Origin: Vagococcus lutrae | GTDB lineage: Bacteria; Bacillota; Bacilli; Lactobacillales; Vagococcaceae | Assembly (NCBI RefSeq): GCF_003987555.1 | Contig: NZ_NGJW01000001.1 | Span: 280,185-344,184 of the forward strand | Length of the DNA: 64,000 bases | Direction of reading: 5' to 3' | Part shown: piece after piece, positions 27,499 to 36,819 of the stretch | How the letters are laid out: each line of letters begins with the position of its first letter | Numbering within the stretch: position 1 is the stretch's first letter | Made by a program: the position numbers and the translations under genes | Notes under the pieces: generated by a model | Database searches by the model: none | Told to the model about the DNA's origin: nothing | What the model saw: the letters and a program-made list of their open reading frames with translations, nothing else

Positions 27499-29220
27499 TT
27501 AACTTCGGACGAATTGCGCTTCGTACAGTCGACGATAAGCACCTTCTGGTTGAGCCATTAATTCATCATGACTGCCTTCTTCCACTATGCCTTGCTCGTC
27601 TACCACGACAATCCGCGTCGCATGTTTAATCGTTGCTAATCGATGCGCGATAATGAGTGTTGTTCTGCCTTCAGCTAGTTGGAACAATGACTCTTGAATG
27701 ACTTGCTCTGTTTCAGTATCCAGTGCCGATGTCGCTTCATCTAAAATCAAAATTGGCGGATTCTTTAAAAACATTCGTGCAATAGATACCCGCTGTTTTT
27801 GTCCTCCAGACAGCTTTACACCCCGTTCGCCAATCATCGTATCCAAACCTTCTGGCATCTGTTCCACAACACGCTCAAGATGCGCTAAACGGACGGCTTC
27901 TTGAATCTCGTCTTCAGTAGCATCTAATTTACCGTAAGCAATATTCTCACGAATCGTCCCCGGAAAGAGATAGACGTCTTGTTGTACAATCCCAATATGA
28001 TGACGCAGTGAATCGAGAGTGACGTGCTGAATATCTTGTTGGTCTATCGTGATTTTTCCGTCTGAAATCTCATAAAAACGTGGCAATAAATTACAAAGAG
28101 TTGTTTTACCGGCACCACTCGGTCCAACAAAAGCGACTGTTTCCCCCACTTGCACGTTTAACGAAACGTTAGACAGAACAGGTGTGCCGTCAGAATAAGA
28201 GAACGTGACATTTTGATAGGCAATATCTCCTTTAACTTGCACTAAGTCCCGTGCTTGTGGATGATTTTGAATCGTAGATGGACGGTCGATTTCTTCAATA
28301 AAACGCTTAAAACCAGCAATCCCTTTTGGATAACTTTCAATCATCGTATTGACTTTTTCAATCGGACGAACGAAAACATTTGTTAATAAAATAAACCCTA
28401 CAAAATCCCCATACGTTATTTCTCCACGAATGGTATATAACGCACCAAAGATTAATGCAAAAAGATTAATCAAGCGAATCAGAAAATAGTTATACGAAGA
28501 GCTGACAGCCATAACTTGATAAAACTTAATTTTTGCTTTTCGGTAGCCTTGATTAACTTTTTCAAATCGCACTTGTTCAAATGGTTCATTCGCAAAGGCT
28601 TGAACGACACGAATTCCACTGACAGCAGCTTCAATACCCGCATTAAACTCACCTAACGACTGAAAAATTTCCGTATTGACCTTTGTCATTTTCTTATTAA
28701 AAAAGACTAAGGCTAACGTAAGAAATGGAATTAAAATAAACGTAGCTAAGGCTAACTTCAAATGAATACGGGCCATCAACACAAATGCCCCGATTACCGT
28801 CATCACTGTAATAAAGACATCCTCTGGACCATGATGTGCGACCTCTGAGATTTCAAACAAATCCGTTGTTAGACGACTCATCAACTTTCCTGTTTTTTGA
28901 TTATCATAGTATTCAAATGGTTGTGTCTGTAAGTGATGATATAACTCTCGACGCATATCTGTTTCAATATTAACCCCTAACAAATGCCCAAAATAGACGA
29001 CAATGTATTGTAAGGCCGTATTAACTAAATAAAAGAATAATAAGGACAAACATGCCACGACAATTAATCGCATATCCTTTTGTGGCAAGATATCATCAAT
29101 CACACGATTGACGACAATCGGAAAGGCCAATTCTAAAATGGCTGCGACAATGGCGCAGCTAAAGTCTAATATAAATAATCGTTTATAAGGACGATAATAA
29201 CTAAAAAAACGTTTTAACAT
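27499..29220 (-). CDS. ABC transporter, fused permease/ATPase (Sav1866/BmrA-like exporter half)
   Basis: The 573-aa protein has an N-terminal six-helix type I exporter membrane domain (about residues 1-310) and a C-terminal ATPase with GPSGAGKTTL (about 368), LSGGQKQR and the LDEATSALD Walker B region. Proteins of this type act as dimers to export drugs, lipids or peptides. No second half-transporter gene is adjacent, so a homodimer is likely. The Walker B region ends in LDEATSALD with a normal glutamate, so the site should be catalytic. Substrate unknown. Confidence 0.9.
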   Translation of the reverse strand: MLKRFFSYYRPYKRLFILDFSCAIVAAILELAFPIVVNRVIDDILPQKDMRLIVVACLSLLFFYLVNTALQYIVVYFGHLLGVNIETDMRRELYHHLQTQPFEYYDNQKTGKLMSRLTTDLFEISEVAHHGPEDVFITVMTVIGAFVLMARIHLKLALATFILIPFLTLALVFFNKKMTKVNTEIFQSLGEFNAGIEAAVSGIRVVQAFANEPFEQVRFEKVNQGYRKAKIKFYQVMAVSSSYNYFLIRLINLFALIFGALYTIRGEITYGDFVGFILLTNVFVRPIEKVNTMIESYPKGIAGFKRFIEEIDRPSTIQNHPQARDLVQVKGDIAYQNVTFSYSDGTPVLSNVSLNVQVGETVAFVGPSGAGKTTLCNLLPRFYEISDGKITIDQQDIQHVTLDSLRHHIGIVQQDVYLFPGTIRENIAYGKLDATEDEIQEAVRLAHLERVVEQMPEGLDTMIGERGVKLSGGQKQRVSIARMFLKNPPILILDEATSALDTETEQVIQESLFQLAEGRTTLIIAHRLATIKHATRIVVVDEQGIVEEGSHDELMAQPEGAYRRLYEAQFVRS

Positions 29221-29265
29221 ATGTTTTCCTCCAATCTTGTTTGATTATACCCGAGTGTTCTAAAA

Positions 29266-29304
29266 AAAGAAAAACTATCTGTCTTGAAAAACAAGACAGA
29301 TAGT
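29266..29304 (-). terminator. terminator of the SNF2 helicase gene
   Basis: Perfect 13-bp stem ACTATCTGTCTTG/CAAGACAGATAGT, 5-nt loop, then a T-rich run on the minus strand. Confidence 0.88.
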
Positions 29305-29305
29305 A

Positions 29306-32300
29306 CTACGTCTTCCATTGTAACAACTGACGAATATCTTCTTCACTGAGAGTCGTAGGGGCCACTTCGTCTGACGTCATGACAGACTGAAACAAATCTC
29401 GCTTTTCTTCTTGCAGCTGATAGATACGTTCTTCTATCGACCCACGAGCCATGAGTCGCCATACCTCGACGACTTTCTTTTGACCCATACGATGAGCACG
29501 GCTGGAAGCTTGTTCTTCGACAGCAGGATTCCACCATAAGTCGTATAAGACTACAGTATCTGCGCCAGTCAAGTTCAAACCCGTTCCTCCCGCTTTCAAT
29601 GAGATGAGAAAGACGTCACGTTCACCACTGTTAAAAGCATTGACCATTTCTTGTCGTTGTTTCGCCGGCGTGCTACCTCTCAGATAAAAAGAGGCAATAT
29701 CTAATTCAGCCAACTCTGTTTCAATTAAGGTTAACATTTTAGTAAACTGAGAAAAAATCAACAGACGACGACCACTTGCTTTAGCAGATACGACTAAGTC
29801 TTTTAATTGATTGAGTTTTCCAGACTCGCCCGTATAATCCTCTACAAATAAACGTGGATCACAGCAAATTTGTCGTAGACGTGTTAAACCGGCAAGAATA
29901 GACCAACGATTCTTCTGGAAATCACTTCCAGACATTTGATTGAGTGTATCAGTCATTTGTTGAAGATAGGCGACATATAGCGTTTTTTGTTCTTCTGTTA
30001 AATCACTATATAAATTTGTTTCAATCTTTTCTGGTAATTCTTGAAGCACTTCTTGTTTCGTCCGCCGTAAAACAAACGGTTGAATCATCTTTTGAATCGA
30101 CGTGACCGGTAACTTTTGAAACTGTCGTCTACTCGGTAAAAATCCTGGCATAATTAAATGAAATATCGACCACAACTCATCAATATGATTTTCAATCGGT
30201 GTTCCACTTAATGCAAAACGCTGTGCAACTTTTAAAGACTGGATTGCACGGAATGTTTTGGTTTCACTATTTTTAACCATCTGCGCTTCATCTAAAATAA
30301 GCGTTTCAATCGTCACCCCATGATACAGGTCAATATCCTGTCGTAAACTTGCATAAGACGTAATCAAACAATCCATTTGATTGGCAACAGCATCTTTAAT
30401 CGCTTGTTCACGCTGTTCTTTAGCCCCCATCACGATTTGCGTCCGTAATGTAGGCGCAAATTGCTGACACTCCTGTTGCCAATTGTAAACTAAACTGGCT
30501 GGGGCTACGATAAGCGATAAACTTTCTTCATTACGATGTTTTAATAAATAAGCGATTGTTTGAATCGTCTTCCCCAGTCCCATGTCATCCGCTAATATTC
30601 CACCAAGTTGCCATTTACTTAATTGATCTAGCCAACGATAACCCGTTAATTGATACGGTCGCAACGTTGCATTTAGATCATCAGGCGCTGTTTCAGTTAA
30701 ACGGCGGGGATTGATTAACGACAACAACATCTCTTCAATTGTTTCAGACTCCTTAAACGGTTGCGCATCCGCTAGATTTGTCGACAACTGCAACGCTTGA
30801 AACGGCGTCAAACGCATATTGCCCTCTTTTAATTGCCATTTCCCTCGTAAATGCTGTAACCCATGACTGACTTCTTGATAATTATCTGACGTCAAATCTA
30901 AAATACTTCCATCACTCAATTGATGAAAAGCTTTCTTTTGTCGCAAACTCTTCCAGACCGCGTCAATTTCCTCTGGTTCAATCCCTGAAATATCAAATTT
31001 AAAGCTAAACCAAGAATCATTGTCTGTTACTTCGAGGTCTGGTTGATACTGTGCCCCTTCTAAATACGCCGCTTGAACTTCTTCTGACAGCACAACTTCT
31101 CCTAGTGAACGAAGAGCTGGCAACTGATTTTTAAAGAAATGATAAATAGTTTCTCCCTTGATAAACGGTAGTGCCAACTCTCCTTGTTCAAGTGCACATC
31201 CAAAAAGCGCTTCTGTCTGAAATATGACACGTTTTTCTTCCATCTCATCATGAAGTAACGTGTCTGGACCTTTTTCATCAGGACGCAACCAATACTCACC
31301 GTATTTAAAAAACAAAGAAACTTGTAAGGTGTCTTGGACACGCTCTAAAAAGAAACGCACGTCCAGCGGCTCATCAATCAACGCTTCCAAAATATCTGAC
31401 GCTATTTCATACGTTCCCACTTGTTTTAATACTGGTAGCAAGTGATTAAAAACTTCACTCTGCTGTTCTCGTGCAAAAGTAAAACGCGCATTATCCATTC
31501 GCTTTAATCGCTCATCTAAAAGTTGAAATAACCGATATACTTCCAGTGTAGGCACATACAATTGCCCATCGGCTAAAAACCAACCTATGTAGCTGAGATG
31601 TTGTTGGTACACTCTGTCTAACGCTATCGTAAATCCTTTTTCACTTTGTGAGATACGACTATGGATTAAAGGTGCTGTTTGATTAATAAACGGCCATGTT
31701 AATACGTTTTCCGATATTTTTATCGTAATCATCGCTTGATAGTCGGGCGTTTCTAACCACTTTCTCAGCGATAATGATGACGCCGTCATATACTTGCTTC
31801 CTAAATTTGTAACATGCTTATTCACCGTCGCTTGTTTAATATAAGCGTATTCACTTGCTAGCTCGCTTAATAGCCCCCAAGTCGCCGTATCAAAATGAGC
31901 AGGTTGTAAATAGTACACGGCTTGGTGAATCTCAATCGTTTTACTTTGACGCAACTGTTCAAAGAAATAACCTAAGTCACGCACGACATACGTTTTACCA
32001 TGTGCCTGTCCTATTTTTAATGACAAAACTAATCCTGTCTGCTTAGCATAACCTTGAATAAACTCGTGTTCTTCTATCATAAGCATTAATTGATAGGCCG
32101 CTATTTCAGGTGACCAAGGACGATACGTTTCTTGAAACGTCATCAACTCTTCTTTAAATTGTTGGCTAGCATTGGGCATTTTAGGAATATCAGATAAATC
32201 ATCATTTTGCGCCATTACACGCTGATAACCTAACTCTCGTAAGTACAATTCAACCGCAACTGTATGGCGACAAAAACCACGAGTATTGTCAGGGCACTGA

Positions 32301-32473
32301 CACTCATCCCACTCCTTTGCCGTTCCGTCTAAGTGTACACGATAACGTTTGTCATCTAGCACGTCTGCTTGCCAACGAACTTGGTCGGCATCTTGTTTTA
32401 ACGACATCACACGTCCTTCATTTAATAACTCTCTCGCTTGATCTACCACTTTTTCTGGAATCGTCCACTTCAT
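29306..32473 (-). CDS. SWIM zinc finger / SNF2 family helicase
   Basis: The 1055-aa protein starts with a SWIM zinc finger (C58, C60, C68, H70), has a long SNF2-associated middle region, and ends in a two-lobed SNF2 ATPase: GGILADDMGLGKTIQT near residue 630, LDEAQMVKN near 729, LSGTPIENH, and the helicase C lobe with KAGGTGLNLTGAD and HRMGQ. Such proteins are DNA translocases common in Firmicutes; a role in DNA repair or chromatin-like remodelling is assumed, not shown. It forms a single-gene unit with AGGAGGTGGGAG upstream of the ATG. Confidence 0.9.
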   Translation of the reverse strand: MKWTIPEKVVDQARELLNEGRVMSLKQDADQVRWQADVLDDKRYRVHLDGTAKEWDECQCPDNTRGFCRHTVAVELYLRELGYQRVMAQNDDLSDIPKMPNASQQFKEELMTFQETYRPWSPEIAAYQLMLMIEEHEFIQGYAKQTGLVLSLKIGQAHGKTYVVRDLGYFFEQLRQSKTIEIHQAVYYLQPAHFDTATWGLLSELASEYAYIKQATVNKHVTNLGSKYMTASSLSLRKWLETPDYQAMITIKISENVLTWPFINQTAPLIHSRISQSEKGFTIALDRVYQQHLSYIGWFLADGQLYVPTLEVYRLFQLLDERLKRMDNARFTFAREQQSEVFNHLLPVLKQVGTYEIASDILEALIDEPLDVRFFLERVQDTLQVSLFFKYGEYWLRPDEKGPDTLLHDEMEEKRVIFQTEALFGCALEQGELALPFIKGETIYHFFKNQLPALRSLGEVVLSEEVQAAYLEGAQYQPDLEVTDNDSWFSFKFDISGIEPEEIDAVWKSLRQKKAFHQLSDGSILDLTSDNYQEVSHGLQHLRGKWQLKEGNMRLTPFQALQLSTNLADAQPFKESETIEEMLLSLINPRRLTETAPDDLNATLRPYQLTGYRWLDQLSKWQLGGILADDMGLGKTIQTIAYLLKHRNEESLSLIVAPASLVYNWQQECQQFAPTLRTQIVMGAKEQREQAIKDAVANQMDCLITSYASLRQDIDLYHGVTIETLILDEAQMVKNSETKTFRAIQSLKVAQRFALSGTPIENHIDELWSIFHLIMPGFLPSRRQFQKLPVTSIQKMIQPFVLRRTKQEVLQELPEKIETNLYSDLTEEQKTLYVAYLQQMTDTLNQMSGSDFQKNRWSILAGLTRLRQICCDPRLFVEDYTGESGKLNQLKDLVVSAKASGRRLLIFSQFTKMLTLIETELAELDIASFYLRGSTPAKQRQEMVNAFNSGERDVFLISLKAGGTGLNLTGADTVVLYDLWWNPAVEEQASSRAHRMGQKKVVEVWRLMARGSIEERIYQLQEEKRDLFQSVMTSDEVAPTTLSEEDIRQLLQWKT

Positions 32474-32530
32474 GCTCCCACCTCCTCTTCAAGACTTTAT
32501 CCTTTTATTGTACCAAACTTTAGCTAAGAT

Positions 32531-32562
32531 ACAAAAAAGCCAATGAGTTTTATGACTCATTG
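32531..32562 (-). terminator. terminator of the acyltransferase gene
   Basis: CAATGAGT/ACTCATTG stem with 6-nt loop overlapping the stop codon; minus-strand T run follows. Confidence 0.8.
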
Positions 32563-33188
32563 ACCTTCTTACTTTTCGGAATATATTTAAAATTAGGATT
32601 GATTTCGTTATCGAGTTGCGCAAAGGCTCTAGACATACGTCGCTCGACTTCTTCAATCCCCTCTTGGTCTAACTTTTTAATATCACTGACGTCAATCGGA
32701 TCACCAAAACGAACTGTAACCTTTTGACGTTTTAGTAAGCCTCCAAATGTTAGCGGCCCTTGATACACCGCTGGCACAATTGGAACACGTGCCATTTTGG
32801 CAATTAACGCAGCGCCTCCTTTTAACTCATCGGAGTGACGCGTCCCGCTAGGAAACATGATTAAACTCAAATCGGTATTACGTAGCGATTTGACTGGTGT
32901 CTTAATCACACTGGGACCAGGTTTTTCTCGATCAACAGGAAAAGCATGCGCGTGTTCTAAAATCCATCTTAAAATCGGATTTTTAAATAATTCTGCTTTC
33001 GCCATAAAAGAGAATTCTTTAGGCGACGCCGCTAAAGCAAAATAAATCGGATCCCACCACGTACGATGTGGCCCTACTAAGATGTAGTTCGTATCTGTTG
33101 GCAATTTTTCACGTTGTTCATAACTAGCACGGCCATTTATCACCCATACGATAAAACGGGCAACTTGTCGAATAAATCTAAAAAACAT
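32550..33188 (-). CDS. plsC: 1-acyl-sn-glycerol-3-phosphate acyltransferase
   Basis: The 212-aa protein has an N-terminal hydrophobic segment, the catalytic HX4D box in GPHRTWWDP (about residues 40-48) and the substrate-binding FPSGTRH block near 115, which replaces the commoner FPEGTRS. PlsC adds the second acyl chain to lysophosphatidic acid to give phosphatidic acid at the membrane. It is divergent from trmN6. The altered EGTR motif means a variant substrate preference is possible. Confidence 0.88.
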   Translation of the reverse strand: MFFRFIRQVARFIVWVINGRASYEQREKLPTDTNYILVGPHRTWWDPIYFALAASPKEFSFMAKAELFKNPILRWILEHAHAFPVDREKPGPSVIKTPVKSLRNTDLSLIMFPSGTRHSDELKGGAALIAKMARVPIVPAVYQGPLTFGGLLKRQKVTVRFGDPIDVSDIKKLDQEGIEEVERRMSRAFAQLDNEINPNFKYIPKSKKVNES

Positions 33189-33330
33189 ACTGAAACCTTC
33201 CTTTCAGACTCTTTGTGATAAGTATGCCGAAAAAAAGCCGAATCTGCAAGTTTTTTCTTTATATTACAGACTCGCTTACAAAAAACTTCATGTTATAATA
33301 AGGACTCAAACAAAAAAAGGAGACATCATC

Positions 33331-34080
33331 ATGACTCACTCTTTACTACTAAAAAATGAACGCATCGACCAGTTTATCGCTGGCGATATTCAGATTATTC
33401 AAAGCCCTGAGGTTTTTTCTTTTTCACTCGACGCCGTTTTACTCGCACATTTTGCACGCATCCCTAAACGCGGAAAAATCGTCGATTTATGTGCTGGAAA
33501 TGGAGCTGTCGGCCTATTTATCAGCTCACGAACATCCGCAACGATTACAGGCGTTGAAATTCAAGCACGTTTAGCTGATATGGCTCAACGAAGTATTCAA
33601 CTCAATCAATTAGAAACACAGTTAAACATACTAAATATCGATTTAAAAGAGACGACACAGTATATAGATAAAGACAGTATTGATGCTATCGTTTGTAATC
33701 CTCCCTATTTTAAGGAATTACCGACAAACACTAAAAACCCCAATCCTCATTTAGCTATCGCTCGTCATGAAATCAGTGCGACTTTAGAAGATGTGATAGC
33801 TGTTTCAGCTGGCCTTTTAAAAATGAATGGGAAACTAACAATGGTACATCGTCCAGAACGATTGGTTGAAATTTTACAATTAATGCAGCAATACGGTATC
33901 GAGCCTAAACGCATGCGACTTGTTTATCCTAAACATGGCAAAGAAGCCAACACTCTCTTAATTGAAGGAATCAGACACGGCAAGCCTGGAGGCCTCGTTA
34001 TTTCACCGCCACTTTACGTATACGATGATACGAATCATTATTTACCTGAAGTGCAGGAGATGCTATATGGAAAACAATAA
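33331..34080 (+). CDS. tRNA1(Val) adenine-37 N6-methyltransferase family protein
   Basis: The 249-aa protein has a class I SAM-binding fold (VDLCAGNGAVGL near residue 52) and the catalytic NPPYF motif near 127 that marks adenine N6-methyltransferases. It resembles B. subtilis YabB and E. coli TrmN6, which modify tRNA. It is followed, with a 14-nt overlap, by a GIY-YIG gene, the same pairing as yabB-yazA in Bacillus. AAAAAGGAGA precedes the ATG. Confidence 0.9.
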   Translation: MTHSLLLKNERIDQFIAGDIQIIQSPEVFSFSLDAVLLAHFARIPKRGKIVDLCAGNGAVGLFISSRTSATITGVEIQARLADMAQRSIQLNQLETQLNILNIDLKETTQYIDKDSIDAIVCNPPYFKELPTNTKNPNPHLAIARHEISATLEDVIAVSAGLLKMNGKLTMVHRPERLVEILQLMQQYGIEPKRMRLVYPKHGKEANTLLIEGIRHGKPGGLVISPPLYVYDDTNHYLPEVQEMLYGKQ

Positions 34081-34336
34081 ATCTCATTATTTCTACGTCT
34101 TATTATGCGCAGACAATACCTTTTATGGTGGTTATACGACAGACCCTGTCAGACGCCTAGCCGAACATAATGATGGAATTGGCGCTAAATACACGCGTAT
34201 CCGAAGTCGCCGACCGATGAAAATGATTTATACCGAAGCCTTTACGACACGAAGTGAAGCCATGCGTGCAGAGTACGCCTTTAAACAACTCGCTCGCCAT
34301 GAGAAAGAACGCTTTTTAAAAAACTATTTACCATAA
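34067..34336 (+). CDS. GIY-YIG nuclease family protein (YazA/UPF0213)
   Basis: The 89-aa protein is a bare GIY-YIG domain (YFYVLLCADNTFYGGYT at residues 8-24, conserved Arg in DPVRRLAEHN). The ATG at 34067 lies 8 nt after AGGAG and inside the end of the upstream methyltransferase gene. Family members are small putative structure-specific nucleases; their role is not established. Confidence 0.88.
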   Translation: MENNKSHYFYVLLCADNTFYGGYTTDPVRRLAEHNDGIGAKYTRIRSRRPMKMIYTEAFTTRSEAMRAEYAFKQLARHEKERFLKNYLP

Positions 34337-34350
34337 GAAAGGAGCCCGTC

Positions 34351-34857
34351 TTGAATCAAACATTAATAGAAATCAAAGAATCTGACATGCAACGTTTCTA
34401 CTCCGTTTACTTAGCACATCTCAATCGCTCTTTGTTAACACGTCTTAAATTAGCAGGTAGTGGCTTTTTGGTTGTGAGTATCATGATTGCTCTCTTTTTG
34501 CCTACTTTTTTCCCCTTAGCTATTATCACGATTATTTTAAGTGCCATTTGTTTTTATTTTCAACAACGTATCGTCCCACACACATTGGAAAAACAGCGTA
34601 CTACTTTATTAGACAGCCTTTTTCTCGGTGTTTTTGATTTTAACATCCAAGACCAAACGCTTATATTCACCCATGCACGTTATCAACGGATGTGGCGAGT
34701 AGATGATCTAGAAAAGTGTGTCGTAACACCCGAACACATCGCTCTCTTTCCAAAAGAAGATAAATTCATGTTAGTTTCTAAACTTCAATTAAACACAGAG
34801 GCACGTCATAACTTAACAAAAGTTTTAACAAACTGCCCTACCACTTATTTAAACTAA
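34351..34857 (+). CDS. YcxB-like membrane protein
   Basis: The 168-aa protein has two adjacent membrane helices (about residues 38-78) followed by a cytoplasmic beta-rich YcxB-like domain. Start is TTG at 34351 with AAAGGAG 8 nt upstream. It is 14 nt downstream of the GIY-YIG gene and probably cotranscribed. Function is not known. Confidence 0.7.
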   Translation: MNQTLIEIKESDMQRFYSVYLAHLNRSLLTRLKLAGSGFLVVSIMIALFLPTFFPLAIITIILSAICFYFQQRIVPHTLEKQRTTLLDSLFLGVFDFNIQDQTLIFTHARYQRMWRVDDLEKCVVTPEHIALFPKEDKFMLVSKLQLNTEARHNLTKVLTNCPTTYLN

Positions 34858-34888
34858 AAAAACGACCTGAAAATTCAGGTCGTTTTTT
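34855..34888. terminator. bidirectional terminator between the YcxB-like and YfcC-like genes
   Basis: AACGACCTGAA/TTCAGGTCGTT stem between an A run and a T run, between convergent genes. Confidence 0.88.
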
Positions 34889-34892
34889 AGAT

Positions 34893-36617
34893 TTATTGTA
34901 AACCAATCATCATCGCAATCATAATTGCAATAGTTCCTAATATAAAGAAGAAACCTTGCATTTTAATTTGAAACTTCGCCCAAGTCGACCAATTCATACG
35001 CGCCACACCTAGCACCCCTATCAAGCTAGCAGATACTGGCGTAAACGTATCAACGAATCCAGCACCTAACTGATACGCTAAGACAGCCACTTGACGAGAA
35101 ACACCTAGAATATCAGCCAGTGGAGCCATAATAGGCATTGTTAAAGCTGCCTGACCAGAATTAGACGTGACAACTAGATTAAACATACTTTGGAAAAGAT
35201 ACATTGCCCATGCCCCAATAAATGCTGGAACACCTGCTAAGACATTACCAATCCCATATAACATTGTATTTAAAGCAGATGGCATATTCGCATCCGCTCC
35301 CCCTAAAACTAACAAGATACCTTTAGCCATCCCGACAACAACTGCCGTACCGGCTAAATCAGCTACCCCTGTTTGAAACGCAGATGCCACATCATTGATG
35401 CCCATATCATTTAAATTAAATATCACCGCAATAAAACCTGCCACAATTCCCATGACAAAAAATTGAGAGGCGATTTCAGGAATATAGTACCCTTTAACCG
35501 TCACACCCCATATAATCCAAATTAAAACAGCCAACATTTCTAACAAAATAAGTTTATGACCTAACTTAAACGCGACATCTTTTTCTTCAGTCGCACTTAA
35601 ATGATCACGGAAATATTGGTCAGTCTTATAACTTAGGGACTTTTCAGGATGTTTCCGAATACGTTCACCGTAAATCATAATATAAGCTGCTGACAGTGCC
35701 GTAATAACTACCCACATAATCAAACGGAAAGTCGCCCCTGATAAAATTGGCACACCGGCGATTCCTTGCGCGACTGCTACACTAAAAGGACTCATCCAAG
35801 AAGTTGCATTTCCGACTTGTGACGCAACATAGGTAACGGTCACCGCTACAATCGAATCATAACCAAGTGCGATAACAAACGGCACCATAATCATCGAAAA
35901 AGGAATGACTTCTTCAGCCATACCGAAAGTTGCCCCACCTAAAGAAAATAAGAAAAACAGAATCGGTAGTGCAAGTCTTTCTAGCCCTCGTGTTTTATTA
36001 ATAAAACTATAAATCCCTGCATCAATCGCCCCTGTGGACATGATAATACCAAATGCACCACCGACAACGAGAATTAAAGCTACTATCCCTACAGCAGAAC
36101 CATATTTATCACCAGAAACCAATCCCTCAAAAATATAATTTAAAAAGCCAAAACCGCCTACATCATCTGTCCCCCAGACACGTGCGGTTTTATGACGTTT
36201 CTTTTGTTGATCGTAGATTTTGTCACCATATAAATCGTACAATTCATCGTCATCTAACCCTATCTCTGCTAACTTCTCTTCAGTTAACTCGCTAGCAGTG
36301 TTTTCTTCCAACAACTGTTGCAAGTCTTTCTGATTGACCTCTGTTTCTTCCAATTTATCAGAATCCGTTAACAGACGCTCCAAAGATTCATAAACATACG
36401 TCTGATTCAATGGGTAATCGTAACGAAACGTTTCTGGTTTTAAAACCGTTCGTGTGCTTACGCCACCTTCGGCATTTTCATATTCCTTATCCTCCACACT
36501 AAACTTACCTGCTGGTACGAGAAACGTCAGTATCCAACAAAAAAGTACCACACCAAAAATAATGGCGTAGGTATGAGGGGTTTTCATTTGCGTTAAATCA
36601 CGCTTTTTTCCCTTCAT
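34893..36617 (-). CDS. YfcC family transporter
   Basis: The 574-aa protein has about 12 membrane helices and belongs by sequence to the YfcC/DcuC-like superfamily of putative carboxylate or basic amino acid antiporters. A hydrophilic, acidic insertion (about residues 45-145) follows the first helix and should face outside. The Gly-rich stretch GNATSWMSPFSVAVAQGIAG is a conserved re-entrant-loop-like region. An extended -10 box (TGCTATAAT, minus strand, 36677-36669) precedes it. Substrate unknown; no catabolic genes are linked. Confidence 0.75.
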   Translation of the reverse strand: MKGKKRDLTQMKTPHTYAIIFGVVLFCWILTFLVPAGKFSVEDKEYENAEGGVSTRTVLKPETFRYDYPLNQTYVYESLERLLTDSDKLEETEVNQKDLQQLLEENTASELTEEKLAEIGLDDDELYDLYGDKIYDQQKKRHKTARVWGTDDVGGFGFLNYIFEGLVSGDKYGSAVGIVALILVVGGAFGIIMSTGAIDAGIYSFINKTRGLERLALPILFFLFSLGGATFGMAEEVIPFSMIMVPFVIALGYDSIVAVTVTYVASQVGNATSWMSPFSVAVAQGIAGVPILSGATFRLIMWVVITALSAAYIMIYGERIRKHPEKSLSYKTDQYFRDHLSATEEKDVAFKLGHKLILLEMLAVLIWIIWGVTVKGYYIPEIASQFFVMGIVAGFIAVIFNLNDMGINDVASAFQTGVADLAGTAVVVGMAKGILLVLGGADANMPSALNTMLYGIGNVLAGVPAFIGAWAMYLFQSMFNLVVTSNSGQAALTMPIMAPLADILGVSRQVAVLAYQLGAGFVDTFTPVSASLIGVLGVARMNWSTWAKFQIKMQGFFFILGTIAIMIAMMIGLQ

Positions 36618-36731
36618 CTATATACCTCCCTATTTTTTCTTTGTTTTTTTAAAAATCGTGCAAAAAATATTATAGCATATTTCTTTGCCATACGTCTTTT
36701 TTAGTGAAATAACACCTTTCACAAATGAAAC

Positions 36732-36755
36732 CGGACACATTTTTAATTCTGTCCG
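36732..36755. promoter_or_regulatory. DhaS operator
   Basis: GGACACAT-N6-TTCTGTCC at 36733-36754, with an extra C/G pair outside, closely matches the L. lactis DhaS operator as I recall it (GGACACAT-N6-ATTTGTCC). It abuts the -35 box of dhaK, a position suited to activation by DhaS with DhaQ. Confidence 0.8.
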
Positions 36756-36784
36756 TTCAAAAGGAAGCCTTTTCATTTTATAAT
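36756..36784 (+). promoter_or_regulatory. promoter of the dhaKLM-gldA operon
   Basis: TTCAAA (36756-36761) and a perfect TATAAT (36779-36784) are 17 nt apart. The weak -35 fits an activator-dependent promoter. Confidence 0.7.
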
Positions 36785-36819
36785 AAAGACAAGTTAAAAA
36801 ACGAAAGGAAGTCACGTAG

